Below the pieces are notes generated by a model that worked only from the letters and a program-made list of their open reading frames with translations, was not told the origin of the DNA and did no database searches. From Maricaulis sp. (GTDB lineage Bacteria > Pseudomonadota > Alphaproteobacteria > Caulobacterales > Maricaulaceae), in NCBI GenBank assembly GCA_002694345.1, contig NZLV01000189.1, positions 1 to 12,963 of the forward strand: a stretch of DNA of 12,963 nt. Reading direction: 5' to 3'. Shown piece after piece: positions 1 through 6,641 of this stretch (position 1 is its first letter; each line of letters opens with the position of its first letter). The translations under genes and the position numbers were made by a program.

Positions 1-51
1 GGGCTCGCTGACCGGGAGAGATCTCGCCGCCTGACGGCAAGTCTCTCCTCG

Positions 52-81
52 CGGCGGGTCCCTCTAGGCCGGGACCCGTCG
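52..81. other. Strong GC-rich hairpin upstream of the slipin gene
   Basis: Bases 52-62 pair with 71-81 in an 11-bp stem containing one G-T pair, around an 8-nt loop (63-70). The core is GGGTCCC/GGGACCC. No T-run follows on the plus strand, so a classical intrinsic terminator is unlikely. Upstream, 25-30 (CGCCGC) can pair with 51-56 and 15-20 (GGAGAG) with 43-48, so alternative folds compete. It may be the 3' part of a structured RNA or a leader whose start lies outside the window. I could not match it to a known RNA family. Nothing else is recognised in 1-172 beyond the ribosome-binding site of the next gene. Confidence 0.4.
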
Positions 82-172
82 TCTGAATGCACACCCCGTG
101 CGTGTTCCGTCGAACGGTCCTGGCAGTCCTGCCAAGCCCTTTTCAACGCCAACACAAGAAAGGCCTAGAACA

Positions 173-1315
173 ATGATCTACAAGACGGCCGTTTTGGCCG
201 AACACGAACGCGGAGTCCTGCTGCGCGATCAAACCGTCATCGACCTTGTCGGTCCGGGCCGGCACCGCTGGCTCGACCTGCGGAACCGCCTGCGGCTGGA
301 AGTCTTCGACACGGACCGTGTCGCGATGGACAGCAACTGGGCCAACCGCATCATGCGCACCCATGCCGAGCTGGCCGGGGATGATTTCATCCTGGTCCGT
401 CCGGATGCGGGGCAACTGGCACTGGTCACGCTGGACGGCGCGCCCCACGCCCTTGTCGTCCATGGGATGAGCCGGGCCTTCTGGACCGTGATGCACGATA
501 TCAGCGTCGAGGTGATCGACCTGGCAGAGGCTGACCGGCTGGACCCGCGCCTGGCCGACCGCTGGGCGGTCGCGGCGGGACACGCGATCGTGCGCAGCAC
601 GGTCGGGACCCGTGAGGCCGGCCTGCTTTACGTCGATGGCGAGCTGCGCGAACAGCTCGCTCCGGGACGCCATGCCTTCTGGGCCGCGGACCGGTCCGTG
701 CGGATCGAGGTCGCGGACCTGCGCGAAACCGCGCTGGACGTGGTTGCGCAGGAAGTCCTGACCAAGGACCGGGTCACGATCCGGCTCAACCTGACCGCCT
801 TTACCCGGGTCACTGACCCGATGGTCCGGGCGACCCGGCTGAATGATGCGGCCGGGCATGTCTACAAGCTGATCCAGTTCGCGGCCCGCGAGGCCGTGGC
901 AGGTCGGACGCTGGACATGCTGCTGCGGGATCGTGTCGAGATCGACCGGGAGATCACGGACCATGTCCGAGAACGCCTGGCCGAGACCGGGATGGCCATC
1001 ACCGATCTGCGGATCAAGGATGTCATCCTGCCCGGTGACATGCGCGAAATGCTGAACAAAGTGGTCGAGGCAGAAAAGGCCGCCGAAGCCAATTTGATCC
1101 GGCGTCGCGAAGAAACCGCGGCAACCCGGTCCCTGCTCAATACGGCGCGGCTGATGGATGACCATCCCGGCCTGATGCGCCTGAAGGAGCTGGAAGCGCT
1201 GGAACGCCTGACCGAGAAGGTCGGGCGGATCGATGTCCACCAGACGTCTGAAGGCACCGGCCTGCCGGCCCTGCTGGACACGCTGATGGGCCGCCGCACG
1301 GCAGAAAGCGCCTAG
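173..1315 (+). CDS. Slipin/SPFH (band 7) family protein
   Basis: A 380-aa protein. The ATG at 173 is preferred over an in-frame GTG at 98 because AGAAAGG lies about 9 nt upstream and the extra 25 residues are unlike the family. The SPFH core spans roughly residues 145-330 and includes the slipin-like stretch VVEAEKAAEANLIRRREETA (about 298-317). It leads into a charged helical, probably coiled-coil, C-terminal region through about residue 360. No convincing N-terminal membrane segment is visible, unlike stomatin-type slipins. The N-terminal half holds three divergent copies of one unit (about residues 11-46, 77-117 and 147-183) with the pattern G-x-L-(x)n-P/H-G-x-x-x-x-W-(x)n-V-E-V. SPFH proteins oligomerise on membranes and scaffold proteases or lipid domains; a role here is inferred only. 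The gene stands alone and ends in a terminator. Confidence 0.85.
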   Translation: MIYKTAVLAEHERGVLLRDQTVIDLVGPGRHRWLDLRNRLRLEVFDTDRVAMDSNWANRIMRTHAELAGDDFILVRPDAGQLALVTLDGAPHALVVHGMSRAFWTVMHDISVEVIDLAEADRLDPRLADRWAVAAGHAIVRSTVGTREAGLLYVDGELREQLAPGRHAFWAADRSVRIEVADLRETALDVVAQEVLTKDRVTIRLNLTAFTRVTDPMVRATRLNDAAGHVYKLIQFAAREAVAGRTLDMLLRDRVEIDREITDHVRERLAETGMAITDLRIKDVILPGDMREMLNKVVEAEKAAEANLIRRREETAATRSLLNTARLMDDHPGLMRLKELEALERLTEKVGRIDVHQTSEGTGLPALLDTLMGRRTAESA

Positions 1316-1316
1316 G

Positions 1317-1350
1317 AAGGGCGGGCTGGTTGAAACCGGTCCGCCCTTTT
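1317..1350 (+). terminator. Rho-independent terminator after the slipin gene
   Basis: AAGGGCGG (1317-1324) pairs with CCGCCCTT (1341-1348). The inner bases continue the stem through GCTGGT/ACCGGT with G-T pairs. A TTTTGCTTTT tail follows. It starts 2 nt after the stop codon and separates this gene from the convergent zinc-ribbon gene. Confidence 0.85.
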
Positions 1351-1364
1351 GCTTTTCAGTTCAG

Positions 1365-2291
1365 TCAGTGATGATCGGCGCTGGCCGGTTCATGCGCCGG
1401 CGCGTGATGCTCCGGTTCGGCATGGACTGGTTCCGGGTGAGCCGGTTCAGCGTGAGCCGGTTCTGTGTGAGCCGGGGCCGCATGGGCGTCAGACTCGGCC
1501 GGAGCCGGGTGCGGATCGGAAACATGGCTATCCGTTGCATGCGCGTCGCTGTCATGCGGATCCGGGGCATGATGCTCCTCGTCGGCACCATGGGCGGCAT
1601 TGCCGGTGGCAGCACGAGCCATCAACACGACCTCGACCTCAACCGCTTGCGGCGGCGGATCGGACACCACCGTGCTGAAGGTCCGGCGGCGACCGGCAAG
1701 CACGTCACCGGCCGGCATGGAAACCTGCCATTCCAGAAGGCTTTCGCCATGCTCATCGCGCAGGATGGCGCGCAGACCGGGCACAGCCCGGGCACGGCGA
1801 TCGAAATTGTGAATGTCGCCTTCCACGACGAGCAGCGGCACGCCATGATCGGTTTCACGCCGGATATCCAGCTCGCCAACCGAGAAGCCATAGGGGTTCA
1901 CCGACGCACCGACCGCGGCATAGGCCGAGGAGGCCCGTGGCCACAGCGTCACGATGTCGACACGGAATATCCAGGCAGACACGAAGAGGATCAGACAGGC
2001 TGCCAGCAATCCACCCCAAGCCCCACCGGCGGCCGCCATGGACAGGGTGTGACGCTTGCGCTCCTGGCGGGCGCGGAAGGCCTTGTGCGGCAGGCTTTCC
2101 GGCTCCGGCGAGGAAACGGATGCCGCTGCGGGCTCGACTTGCGGAGCGTCCTGAACCGTTGGAATCTCGGCTTCTGCGGTCCATACATGTCCGCAGGATG
2201 CGCAACGCACACGCCGACCGGCCGTGCCAATCGCATCCGGATTGGCGCGGTAGCGCGTGGAACAGGACGGGCAGCTCAGTACTATGCTCAT
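1365..2291 (-). CDS. MJ0042-type zinc-ribbon membrane protein with DUF3426-like domain (ZitP-like)
   Basis: A 308-aa protein. The start is the ATG at 2291, directly before the zinc ribbon; the longer frame upstream looks non-coding. A zinc ribbon at residues 7-33 uses Cys7, Cys10, Cys30 and Cys33 (CPSC and CASC), followed by Trp37. A Pro/Glu-rich linker (about 40-80) leads to one membrane segment (about 86-109). A DUF3426-like domain covers about 110-229. The last 79 residues (230-308) are low complexity with 17 histidines in xHxEP-type repeats. This architecture matches Caulobacter ZitP, whose zinc finger binds the pole organiser PopZ and which affects pilus biogenesis; orthology cannot be settled here. 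The gene is divergent from ftsE. The His tail is unusual and might bind Zn, Ni or Cu. Confidence 0.85.
   Translation of the reverse strand: MSIVLSCPSCSTRYRANPDAIGTAGRRVRCASCGHVWTAEAEIPTVQDAPQVEPAAASVSSPEPESLPHKAFRARQERKRHTLSMAAAGGAWGGLLAACLILFVSAWIFRVDIVTLWPRASSAYAAVGASVNPYGFSVGELDIRRETDHGVPLLVVEGDIHNFDRRARAVPGLRAILRDEHGESLLEWQVSMPAGDVLAGRRRTFSTVVSDPPPQAVEVEVVLMARAATGNAAHGADEEHHAPDPHDSDAHATDSHVSDPHPAPAESDAHAAPAHTEPAHAEPAHPEPVHAEPEHHAPAHEPASADHH
1429..1473. repeat. Three 15-bp tandem repeats encoding HxEP pentapeptides
   Basis: Units at 1429-1443, 1444-1458 and 1459-1473 share GGTTC-N5-TGAGCC. On the minus strand each encodes one five-residue unit (AHxEP type) of the histidine-rich tail. Degenerate copies flank them. 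The multiple-of-three unit length means copy-number change would keep the reading frame. Confidence 0.75.
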
Positions 2292-2354
2292 TGCGAGTCT
2301 TCGACGTCCTACTTGGCTCACCCGTGTCAGTGGAGGTTTTCCATCAACCCGAGT
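2292..2354. promoter_or_regulatory. Divergent intergenic region between the ZitP-like gene and ftsE
   Basis: This 63-bp gap must hold the start signals of two divergent genes, or the promoters lie inside their coding ends. A GANTC site (GAGTC, 2295-2299) is the only one I found between genes in the window. GANTC is the CcrM methylation site of alphaproteobacteria. GGAGG at 2332-2336 lies 18 nt before the ftsE ATG, farther than usual. I see no convincing -35/-10 pair in either direction. Confidence 0.4.
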
Positions 2355-3251
2355 ATGACCGCTTCTCCGCACAACGATCCCGAACCGGTTGTCCGCTTCG
2401 ACAATGTCGGCATGCGGTATGGTCGCGGTCCGGAAATTCTGCGCGATTTGTCATTTGATTTACCACGCGGTTCTTTCCAATTCCTCACCGGACCGTCCGG
2501 GGCGGGCAAGACATCGCTGCTCAAGCTCATCTACCTGGCCGCCAAGCCGTCGCGAGGGCTGATTTCCTGTTTCGGACGGGATGTCGCAACGCTGCCGCGC
2601 GACGAACTCCCTGACCTGCGCCGCCGCATTGGCGTGGTCTTCCAGGAGTTCAGATTGCTCAATCATTTGAGCGTTTTCGACAATGTCGCCCTGCCGCTCC
2701 GCGTGGCGGGAAAGAAGCGTTCAGACTATGCCGAGGATGTCGCCGAACTGCTGGCCTGGGTCGGGCTCGGCGACAAGATGACGGCCTTGCCCGCCACCCT
2801 GTCGGGGGGCGAACAACAGCGCGTCGCCATCGCACGGGCGGTTGTCGGACAGCCGGAAATCCTGATTGCCGACGAACCGACGGGCAATGTCGACCCGGAA
2901 ATGGGCATGCGTCTGCTGCGCCTGTTCGCCGAGCTGAACAAGCTGGGCACAACCATTGTCATCGCGACCCACGACCTGCAGCTGGTGCGGATGGTGGATG
3001 CGCCGGTGATGACCCTGGCCAATGGCCACCTGCATATCCGCCCGCCGCGCAGGCAGCGCCAGCGCGAGGCCGAATTGCGGGAAGCCGCGCATGCAGATCC
3101 GGTTCAAGTCGACCCGACCGAGAATGTCCCGGAACAGACCGATATTCCCGAACCGGCCGATGAAGACCCGACCGATGCGCTCGATGCCGTAGCGCGCGCC
3201 ATGGAAATGCCGGACGAGGATGAAAGCGATGAGGAGGACCGCCATGGATGA
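2355..3251 (+). CDS. ftsE: Cell-division ABC transporter ATP-binding protein FtsE, with acidic C-terminal extension
   Basis: A 298-aa protein; the ATG at 2355 is the only standard start close to the ABC fold. It contains Walker A GPSGAGKT (46-53), Q-loop VFQEF (95-99), signature LSGGEQQ (149-155), Walker B ILIADEP (169-175), the FtsE-like TGNVD D-loop region (176-180) and switch His206 (ATHD). FtsE binds ATP in the cytoplasm and partners with FtsX to control peptidoglycan hydrolases at the septum. The ABC domain ends near residue 230, about the normal full length of FtsE. Some 68 more residues follow, first Arg/Gln-rich and then strongly acidic (about 23 Asp/Glu). The gene overlaps ftsX by 8 nt, indicating translational coupling. 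GGAGG is 18 nt upstream, so initiation may be weak or start elsewhere. Confidence 0.95.
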   Translation: MTASPHNDPEPVVRFDNVGMRYGRGPEILRDLSFDLPRGSFQFLTGPSGAGKTSLLKLIYLAAKPSRGLISCFGRDVATLPRDELPDLRRRIGVVFQEFRLLNHLSVFDNVALPLRVAGKKRSDYAEDVAELLAWVGLGDKMTALPATLSGGEQQRVAIARAVVGQPEILIADEPTGNVDPEMGMRLLRLFAELNKLGTTIVIATHDLQLVRMVDAPVMTLANGHLHIRPPRRQRQREAELREAAHADPVQVDPTENVPEQTDIPEPADEDPTDALDAVARAMEMPDEDESDEEDRHG

Positions 3252-4161
3252 CGGCCTTCCCCGTCCGCCCTCAGGCGGTGCCGGCCGCCTGCTCCCGCCG
3301 GATGCGGGCCGCGACCGTCCGCTCTTCCTGGTGGCCGCCATTCTTGTTTTCCTGGCCTGCATCGCCGCTCTCGGCGCGCGCGGTGCCTGGCAGCAGGCCC
3401 AGAACTGGACCACCGAGCTGGAAAGCAGCCTGACCATCCAGATCCGTCCGGTCGAAGGCCGCGACACGGATGCCGATGCGGGCCGCGCAGCGGAGATCGC
3501 CAGCGCCATGCCCGGTGTTCGCAACGCCACGCCCCGGACACGCGACGATGCATTGGCGCTTCTCACCCCTTGGCTGGGCGAAGGCAATCTGCCCGATGAC
3601 CTTCCTCTCCCCCTGATGGTGGAGGTCGAGCTGGAACCCCGCGCTGCCCGCGAAGGCCGGGTCGCGATCAGCGACTTGCAGGCTCAGCTGGACGCCGAAG
3701 GCATGGCCGCCAGTGTGGACGACCATTCCCGCTGGGCGCGGGCGGTCCGCCGCGCCGCCGGAACGGCCCAGACGCTGGGCCTGTCCCTGCTCGCCCTGCT
3801 GACCGGTGCGGCCGCCGCCGTGATTGCCTTTGCGGCACGGGCCAGCCTCGCCGCGCGGACCGATGTCATCGACGCCTTGCACCTGTGCGGCGCCGAGGAC
3901 CGCTTCATCGCCAGCCTGTTCCAGCGCCGATTCTTCATGCTGGGCGTGAAGTCGGGCCTGGTCGGTGCGCTCTTCGCCGCGCTGGTCTCGATCGGGGTCA
4001 GCCTGGGCCGGGCCCCGGCAGACATGGCCTTCTTCCTTCCGCAATGGGCCGCCAATCCGTTCGAGCTGATCCTGCTCGGAGCCGCCCCGCTTCTGGCCGG
4101 CCTGACCTCGGCGGTCTCCGCCCGTCTCGCGGTGGCCTCCGACCTGCGGGGGCGCTGGTAG
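3244..4161 (+). CDS. ftsX: Cell-division protein FtsX, membrane subunit of FtsEX
   Basis: A 305-aa protein. The ATG at 3244 follows GAGGAGG (3231-3237) at 6-nt spacing, so it is preferred over an in-frame ATG at 3220. Topology is typical of FtsX: a short cytoplasmic N-terminus, a membrane segment at about 27-45, an extracytoplasmic domain at about 46-175, then three membrane segments near 175-200, 232-257 and 274-298. In known systems the FtsE ATPase cycle changes the periplasmic loop of FtsX, which activates amidase or hydrolase activators. The sequence is diverged, as usual for alphaproteobacterial FtsX. The assignment rests on topology and the overlapping ftsE partner. Confidence 0.92.
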   Translation: MDDGLPRPPSGGAGRLLPPDAGRDRPLFLVAAILVFLACIAALGARGAWQQAQNWTTELESSLTIQIRPVEGRDTDADAGRAAEIASAMPGVRNATPRTRDDALALLTPWLGEGNLPDDLPLPLMVEVELEPRAAREGRVAISDLQAQLDAEGMAASVDDHSRWARAVRRAAGTAQTLGLSLLALLTGAAAAVIAFAARASLAARTDVIDALHLCGAEDRFIASLFQRRFFMLGVKSGLVGALFAALVSIGVSLGRAPADMAFFLPQWAANPFELILLGAAPLLAGLTSAVSARLAVASDLRGRW

Positions 4162-4242
4162 CATGCGGTCACAAATCAGCCCGTTTCCCCTGCCCTACTG
4201 TCCCGGACGGTTCTGCCGGACCGGTCGATGCGGGAGGTGTTG

Positions 4243-4830
4243 ATGCAACGCAGTTGGGATCTGGCCCGGGCGCTCGCCTTCTTCTTCGTGGTTATCCTCG
4301 CGGCCGGTTTCATCCTGTTCGCCCTGCGCGTGACCGGTTTCGAACAGACGGTCGGCGAAGAGCCGGCCGATGCGATCATCGTGCTCACCGGCGATACCGG
4401 CCGCCTCGCGGCCGGTGCCCGATTGCTGCATGAGGGCCATGCCGGGCACCTTCTGATCTCCGGGGTCCACCCATCCGCATCAAGTGCAGACCTTCAGACC
4501 CAGACCGGACTGGAAGCGTCGGATTTCGACTGCTGCGTAACCCTGGGCCGGCAGGCCACCGACACGATCGGCAATGCCCGCGAAGCGGCGGAGCTGGCCC
4601 GTGATCAGGGATTTGACCGGTTGATCATCGTCACCTCGGACTACCATCTGCCTCGCAGCCTGCTGGAAATGAGGGTGCTTATGCCCGGCGTGGAACTCAT
4701 TCCCTATCCGGTGCACACGCCATCGCCCTGGCGCAATGCCCGCGCCGCCCGGCTCTGGATGCTGGAATACGCCAAATACACGACGGTCCAGGTGCGCTAT
4801 GCCATTCGTCCCGGTTCGCGCAACAGCTAG
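4243..4830 (+). CDS. YdcF/SanA/ElyC-like DUF218 membrane protein
   Basis: A 195-aa protein. The ATG at 4243 is chosen because GGGAGGT (4232-4238) lies just upstream; the ATG at 4228 precedes that site. One N-terminal membrane anchor (about 9-29) is followed by a DUF218 domain: ADAIIVLTG (42-50), the TDTIGN segment (106-111) and SDYHLPRS (132-139), equivalent to the family's conserved SxxxHxxRx motif. E. coli relatives SanA and ElyC act in envelope barrier function and lipid-carrier metabolism; the reaction is not firmly known. It sits 81 nt after ftsX and 15 nt before plsC, which suggests one envelope operon. The C-terminus carries the conserved Trp/Tyr-rich helix (about 165-180). Confidence 0.85.
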   Translation: MQRSWDLARALAFFFVVILAAGFILFALRVTGFEQTVGEEPADAIIVLTGDTGRLAAGARLLHEGHAGHLLISGVHPSASSADLQTQTGLEASDFDCCVTLGRQATDTIGNAREAAELARDQGFDRLIIVTSDYHLPRSLLEMRVLMPGVELIPYPVHTPSPWRNARAARLWMLEYAKYTTVQVRYAIRPGSRNS

Positions 4831-4845
4831 GACAGACAAGGCCCC

Positions 4846-5556
4846 ATGAAGACCCTGCAATCCCTGTTTTTCTATCTCTACATGTTCGGGCTCATGGTCG
4901 TGATGGGCCTGATCGGCCTGCCGCTCCTGCTGGCGCCGCGCAGCTGGGCGCGGGCCTGGCTGCGCGTCTATCTCAGCCTGCTCTGGCTGGGCATGCGGCT
5001 GATCTATGGGGTCACTTTCGAAGTCCGCGGTCGCGAGAACCTGCCCGAGGGCGGGGCCCTGATCGCCTCCAAACACATGAGCATGTGGGAGACGCTGGCC
5101 TATTGGGGCATCCTGCAGGATCCGGCCATCATTCTGAAAAAGTCTCTGGTCTATCTGCCCTTCTTCGGTTGGTTTGCCGTGAAGCTGGGCAATATCGCGA
5201 TCGACCGTAAGGGAGGCGCGCGGGCGCTGAAGAAAATGCTGTCAGATGCCGCCCGGCGTGGCGAGGAAGGCCGCCAGGTCTTGATCTTTCCCGAGGGCAC
5301 GCGGGTCAAACCGGGTGAGGCGCCGGAGTTCAAGCCGGGCATTGCCGGCCTCTATCTGTCGATGAATGTGCCCTGCGTCCCGGTCGCCCTCAATTCGGGC
5401 GTATTCCTGCAATCCTATTGCGGGCTGAACCGCAGCGGGAAGATCATTGTCGAATTCCTCGAGCCCATCCAGCCGGGTCTCGACAAACCCACCTTCCTGC
5501 GGCAATTGCATGAGCGTATCGACACGGCATCCCGTGCGCTCGAGGGCATGAGTTAG
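4846..5556 (+). CDS. plsC: 1-acyl-sn-glycerol-3-phosphate acyltransferase (PlsC family)
   Basis: A 236-aa protein of usual family length. One or two hydrophobic stretches (about 7-30 and 39-55) anchor it to the inner membrane. The catalytic motif is H77-MSMW-E82, an H-x4-E variant of the classic H-x4-D. It is followed by FPEGTR (148-153), which binds the glycerol phosphate, and a VPCVPVALNSG-type segment (about 175-185). The family transfers an acyl chain to lysophosphatidic acid to make phosphatidic acid. The H-x4-E form is, to my knowledge, common in alphaproteobacterial members, so I do not read it as a defect. It follows the DUF218 gene after 15 nt. A specialised lysophospholipid acyltransferase is the main alternative. 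Confidence 0.88.
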   Translation: MKTLQSLFFYLYMFGLMVVMGLIGLPLLLAPRSWARAWLRVYLSLLWLGMRLIYGVTFEVRGRENLPEGGALIASKHMSMWETLAYWGILQDPAIILKKSLVYLPFFGWFAVKLGNIAIDRKGGARALKKMLSDAARRGEEGRQVLIFPEGTRVKPGEAPEFKPGIAGLYLSMNVPCVPVALNSGVFLQSYCGLNRSGKIIVEFLEPIQPGLDKPTFLRQLHERIDTASRALEGMS

Positions 5557-5607
5557 GGATGCACGCTGTTCCGCCGGATCGAGTTGGCACCGGCACGTGA
5601 TTTGGGG

Positions 5608-5622
5608 TCCGGCTCTGCCGGA
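5608..5622. other. Small perfect hairpin before the DUF2125 gene
   Basis: TCCGGC (5608-5613) pairs with GCCGGA (5617-5622) around a TCT loop, 14 nt before the next ATG, inside the 80-nt gap after plsC. No T-run follows. It could influence translation or be chance in GC-rich DNA. Confidence 0.3.
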
Positions 5623-5636
5623 TAGGGTATACGCTT

Positions 5637-6641
5637 ATGTCACGGTCCAAACTGCTTTGGCCGATTTTCGCGATCATCTTCGTTCTGGTGGCCTATTCGG
5701 CCTATTGGGTGTTTGCCAGCCAGCAACTCCGCGCGGGCGTCGATGACTGGGTCGCCGAACAGGAAGCGGCCGGATACACGATCGAACATGAAGGCGTCCG
5801 CGTCGGCGGCTATCCCTACCGTTTCCAGGTTCGGATCGTGAATTCCCGCATCGAGGCCCCCGCCAGCGATGGCGGATGGCTGGCCCAATTCGCCGATGTC
5901 CGGGCCACGGCCATGCCGCATGACTTCTCACACTGGATCGTGTCCTTCACCGGGCCGCTCTATCTGGAGAACTACACGGAGCCGGGCAGCGCGATTGAGG
6001 TCAATGCCAGCGACGCCCGCGTCAGCCTGGTCTATGGCCGCAGCGGTGACACCGAACGCGTCGGCGCGGAAATCCGCGATGTTGTGATCACCACCCATGC
6101 CGGCGATGCGCCGGACATCCAGGCTGTCGAGGAAGTCATTCTCAACGGTCTGGTGGAAGAGGATGACCGGCTCCGCCTGCGCCTTGCCATGAGCGGTGTG
6201 ACCGCATCACCGGGCGTTCTGGACCGCGAGATCGAACGCGAGTTCGGCACCACAGTGACCACCGCCCGGATTGATCTGGAGGTCTCGCAATGGTCGGCCC
6301 TCGCCCGTGGTGCCAATGCGCTGGCCTGGCGAGAGGCCGAAGGCATGTTGCACATCGCGGACAGCGAACTGGAATGGGGACCAGCCCACATCACGGGCAG
6401 CGGCGATTTCACCCTGGATTCCCAGGCGCGCCCGGATGGCCGCCTCTCCCTGCGGATTACCGATCCGGATGCCTTGGCCAATGCCTTGGTCGAAGCCGGT
6501 GTAGTGCCGGAAGAGAATGAGCAGGCGCTGCGCCTGGCAGCCATGTTGGCCCCGCGCGGACCGGACGGTGTTTCCCTGCCATTTCGCATTCACGATGGCG
6601 GGATCTATCTCGGTCCGGTCCGGCTGGGCGGTCTCGACTAG
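5637..6641 (+). CDS. DUF2125 domain membrane-anchored protein
   Basis: A 334-aa protein with an N-terminal membrane segment (about 7-26) and a large extracytoplasmic part, consistent with DUF2125. The motif GVRVGGYPYRFQVR (about 53-66) is the landmark I recognise. Function is unknown. The beta-rich, repeat-like body recalls AsmA-like envelope proteins, but that is inference. The ATG at 5637 has only a weak upstream purine stretch (TAGGG). It ends tail-to-tail with hisC, the two stop codons sharing CTAG. Its position after ftsEX, DUF218 and plsC suggests an envelope role. In related genomes this gene often sits in the same neighbourhood, as I recall. Confidence 0.8.
   Translation: MSRSKLLWPIFAIIFVLVAYSAYWVFASQQLRAGVDDWVAEQEAAGYTIEHEGVRVGGYPYRFQVRIVNSRIEAPASDGGWLAQFADVRATAMPHDFSHWIVSFTGPLYLENYTEPGSAIEVNASDARVSLVYGRSGDTERVGAEIRDVVITTHAGDAPDIQAVEEVILNGLVEEDDRLRLRLAMSGVTASPGVLDREIEREFGTTVTTARIDLEVSQWSALARGANALAWREAEGMLHIADSELEWGPAHITGSGDFTLDSQARPDGRLSLRITDPDALANALVEAGVVPEENEQALRLAAMLAPRGPDGVSLPFRIHDGGIYLGPVRLGGLD

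Noticed and set aside
143..1240. Long open frame on the minus strand opposite the slipin gene (365 codons)
   Set aside because: The composition is that of an antisense frame of a GC-rich gene; no recognisable motif, and the plus-strand SPFH family match is clear.
1381..1530. Possible CRISPR-like or tandem-repeat array
   Set aside because: The repeats are 15 bp, contiguous and in frame with the His-rich protein tail; there are no spacers and no cas genes.
1368..2354. Open frame in phase upstream of FtsE, which would make a 627-residue fusion
   Set aside because: This part is antisense to the zinc-ribbon gene and reads as low-complexity Met/Arg/Gly sequence. FtsE begins at the ATG at 2355.
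3271..4164. 297-codon minus-strand frame opposite ftsX
   Set aside because: Gly/Gln/Arg-rich antisense pattern without motifs; ftsX is supported by overlap with ftsE, a Shine-Dalgarno site and topology.
5076..5091. H-x4-E instead of H-x4-D in PlsC as a sign of inactivation
   Set aside because: Glu at this place is, as far as I know, a normal variant in this acyltransferase clade, and FPEGTR is intact.
5584..5633. Possible promoter before the DUF2125 gene (TTGGCA or TTGGGG with a TATACG-like box)
   Set aside because: The spacings (20 nt or more, or 15 nt with a poor -10) are outside the normal range, and read-through from plsC is sufficient.
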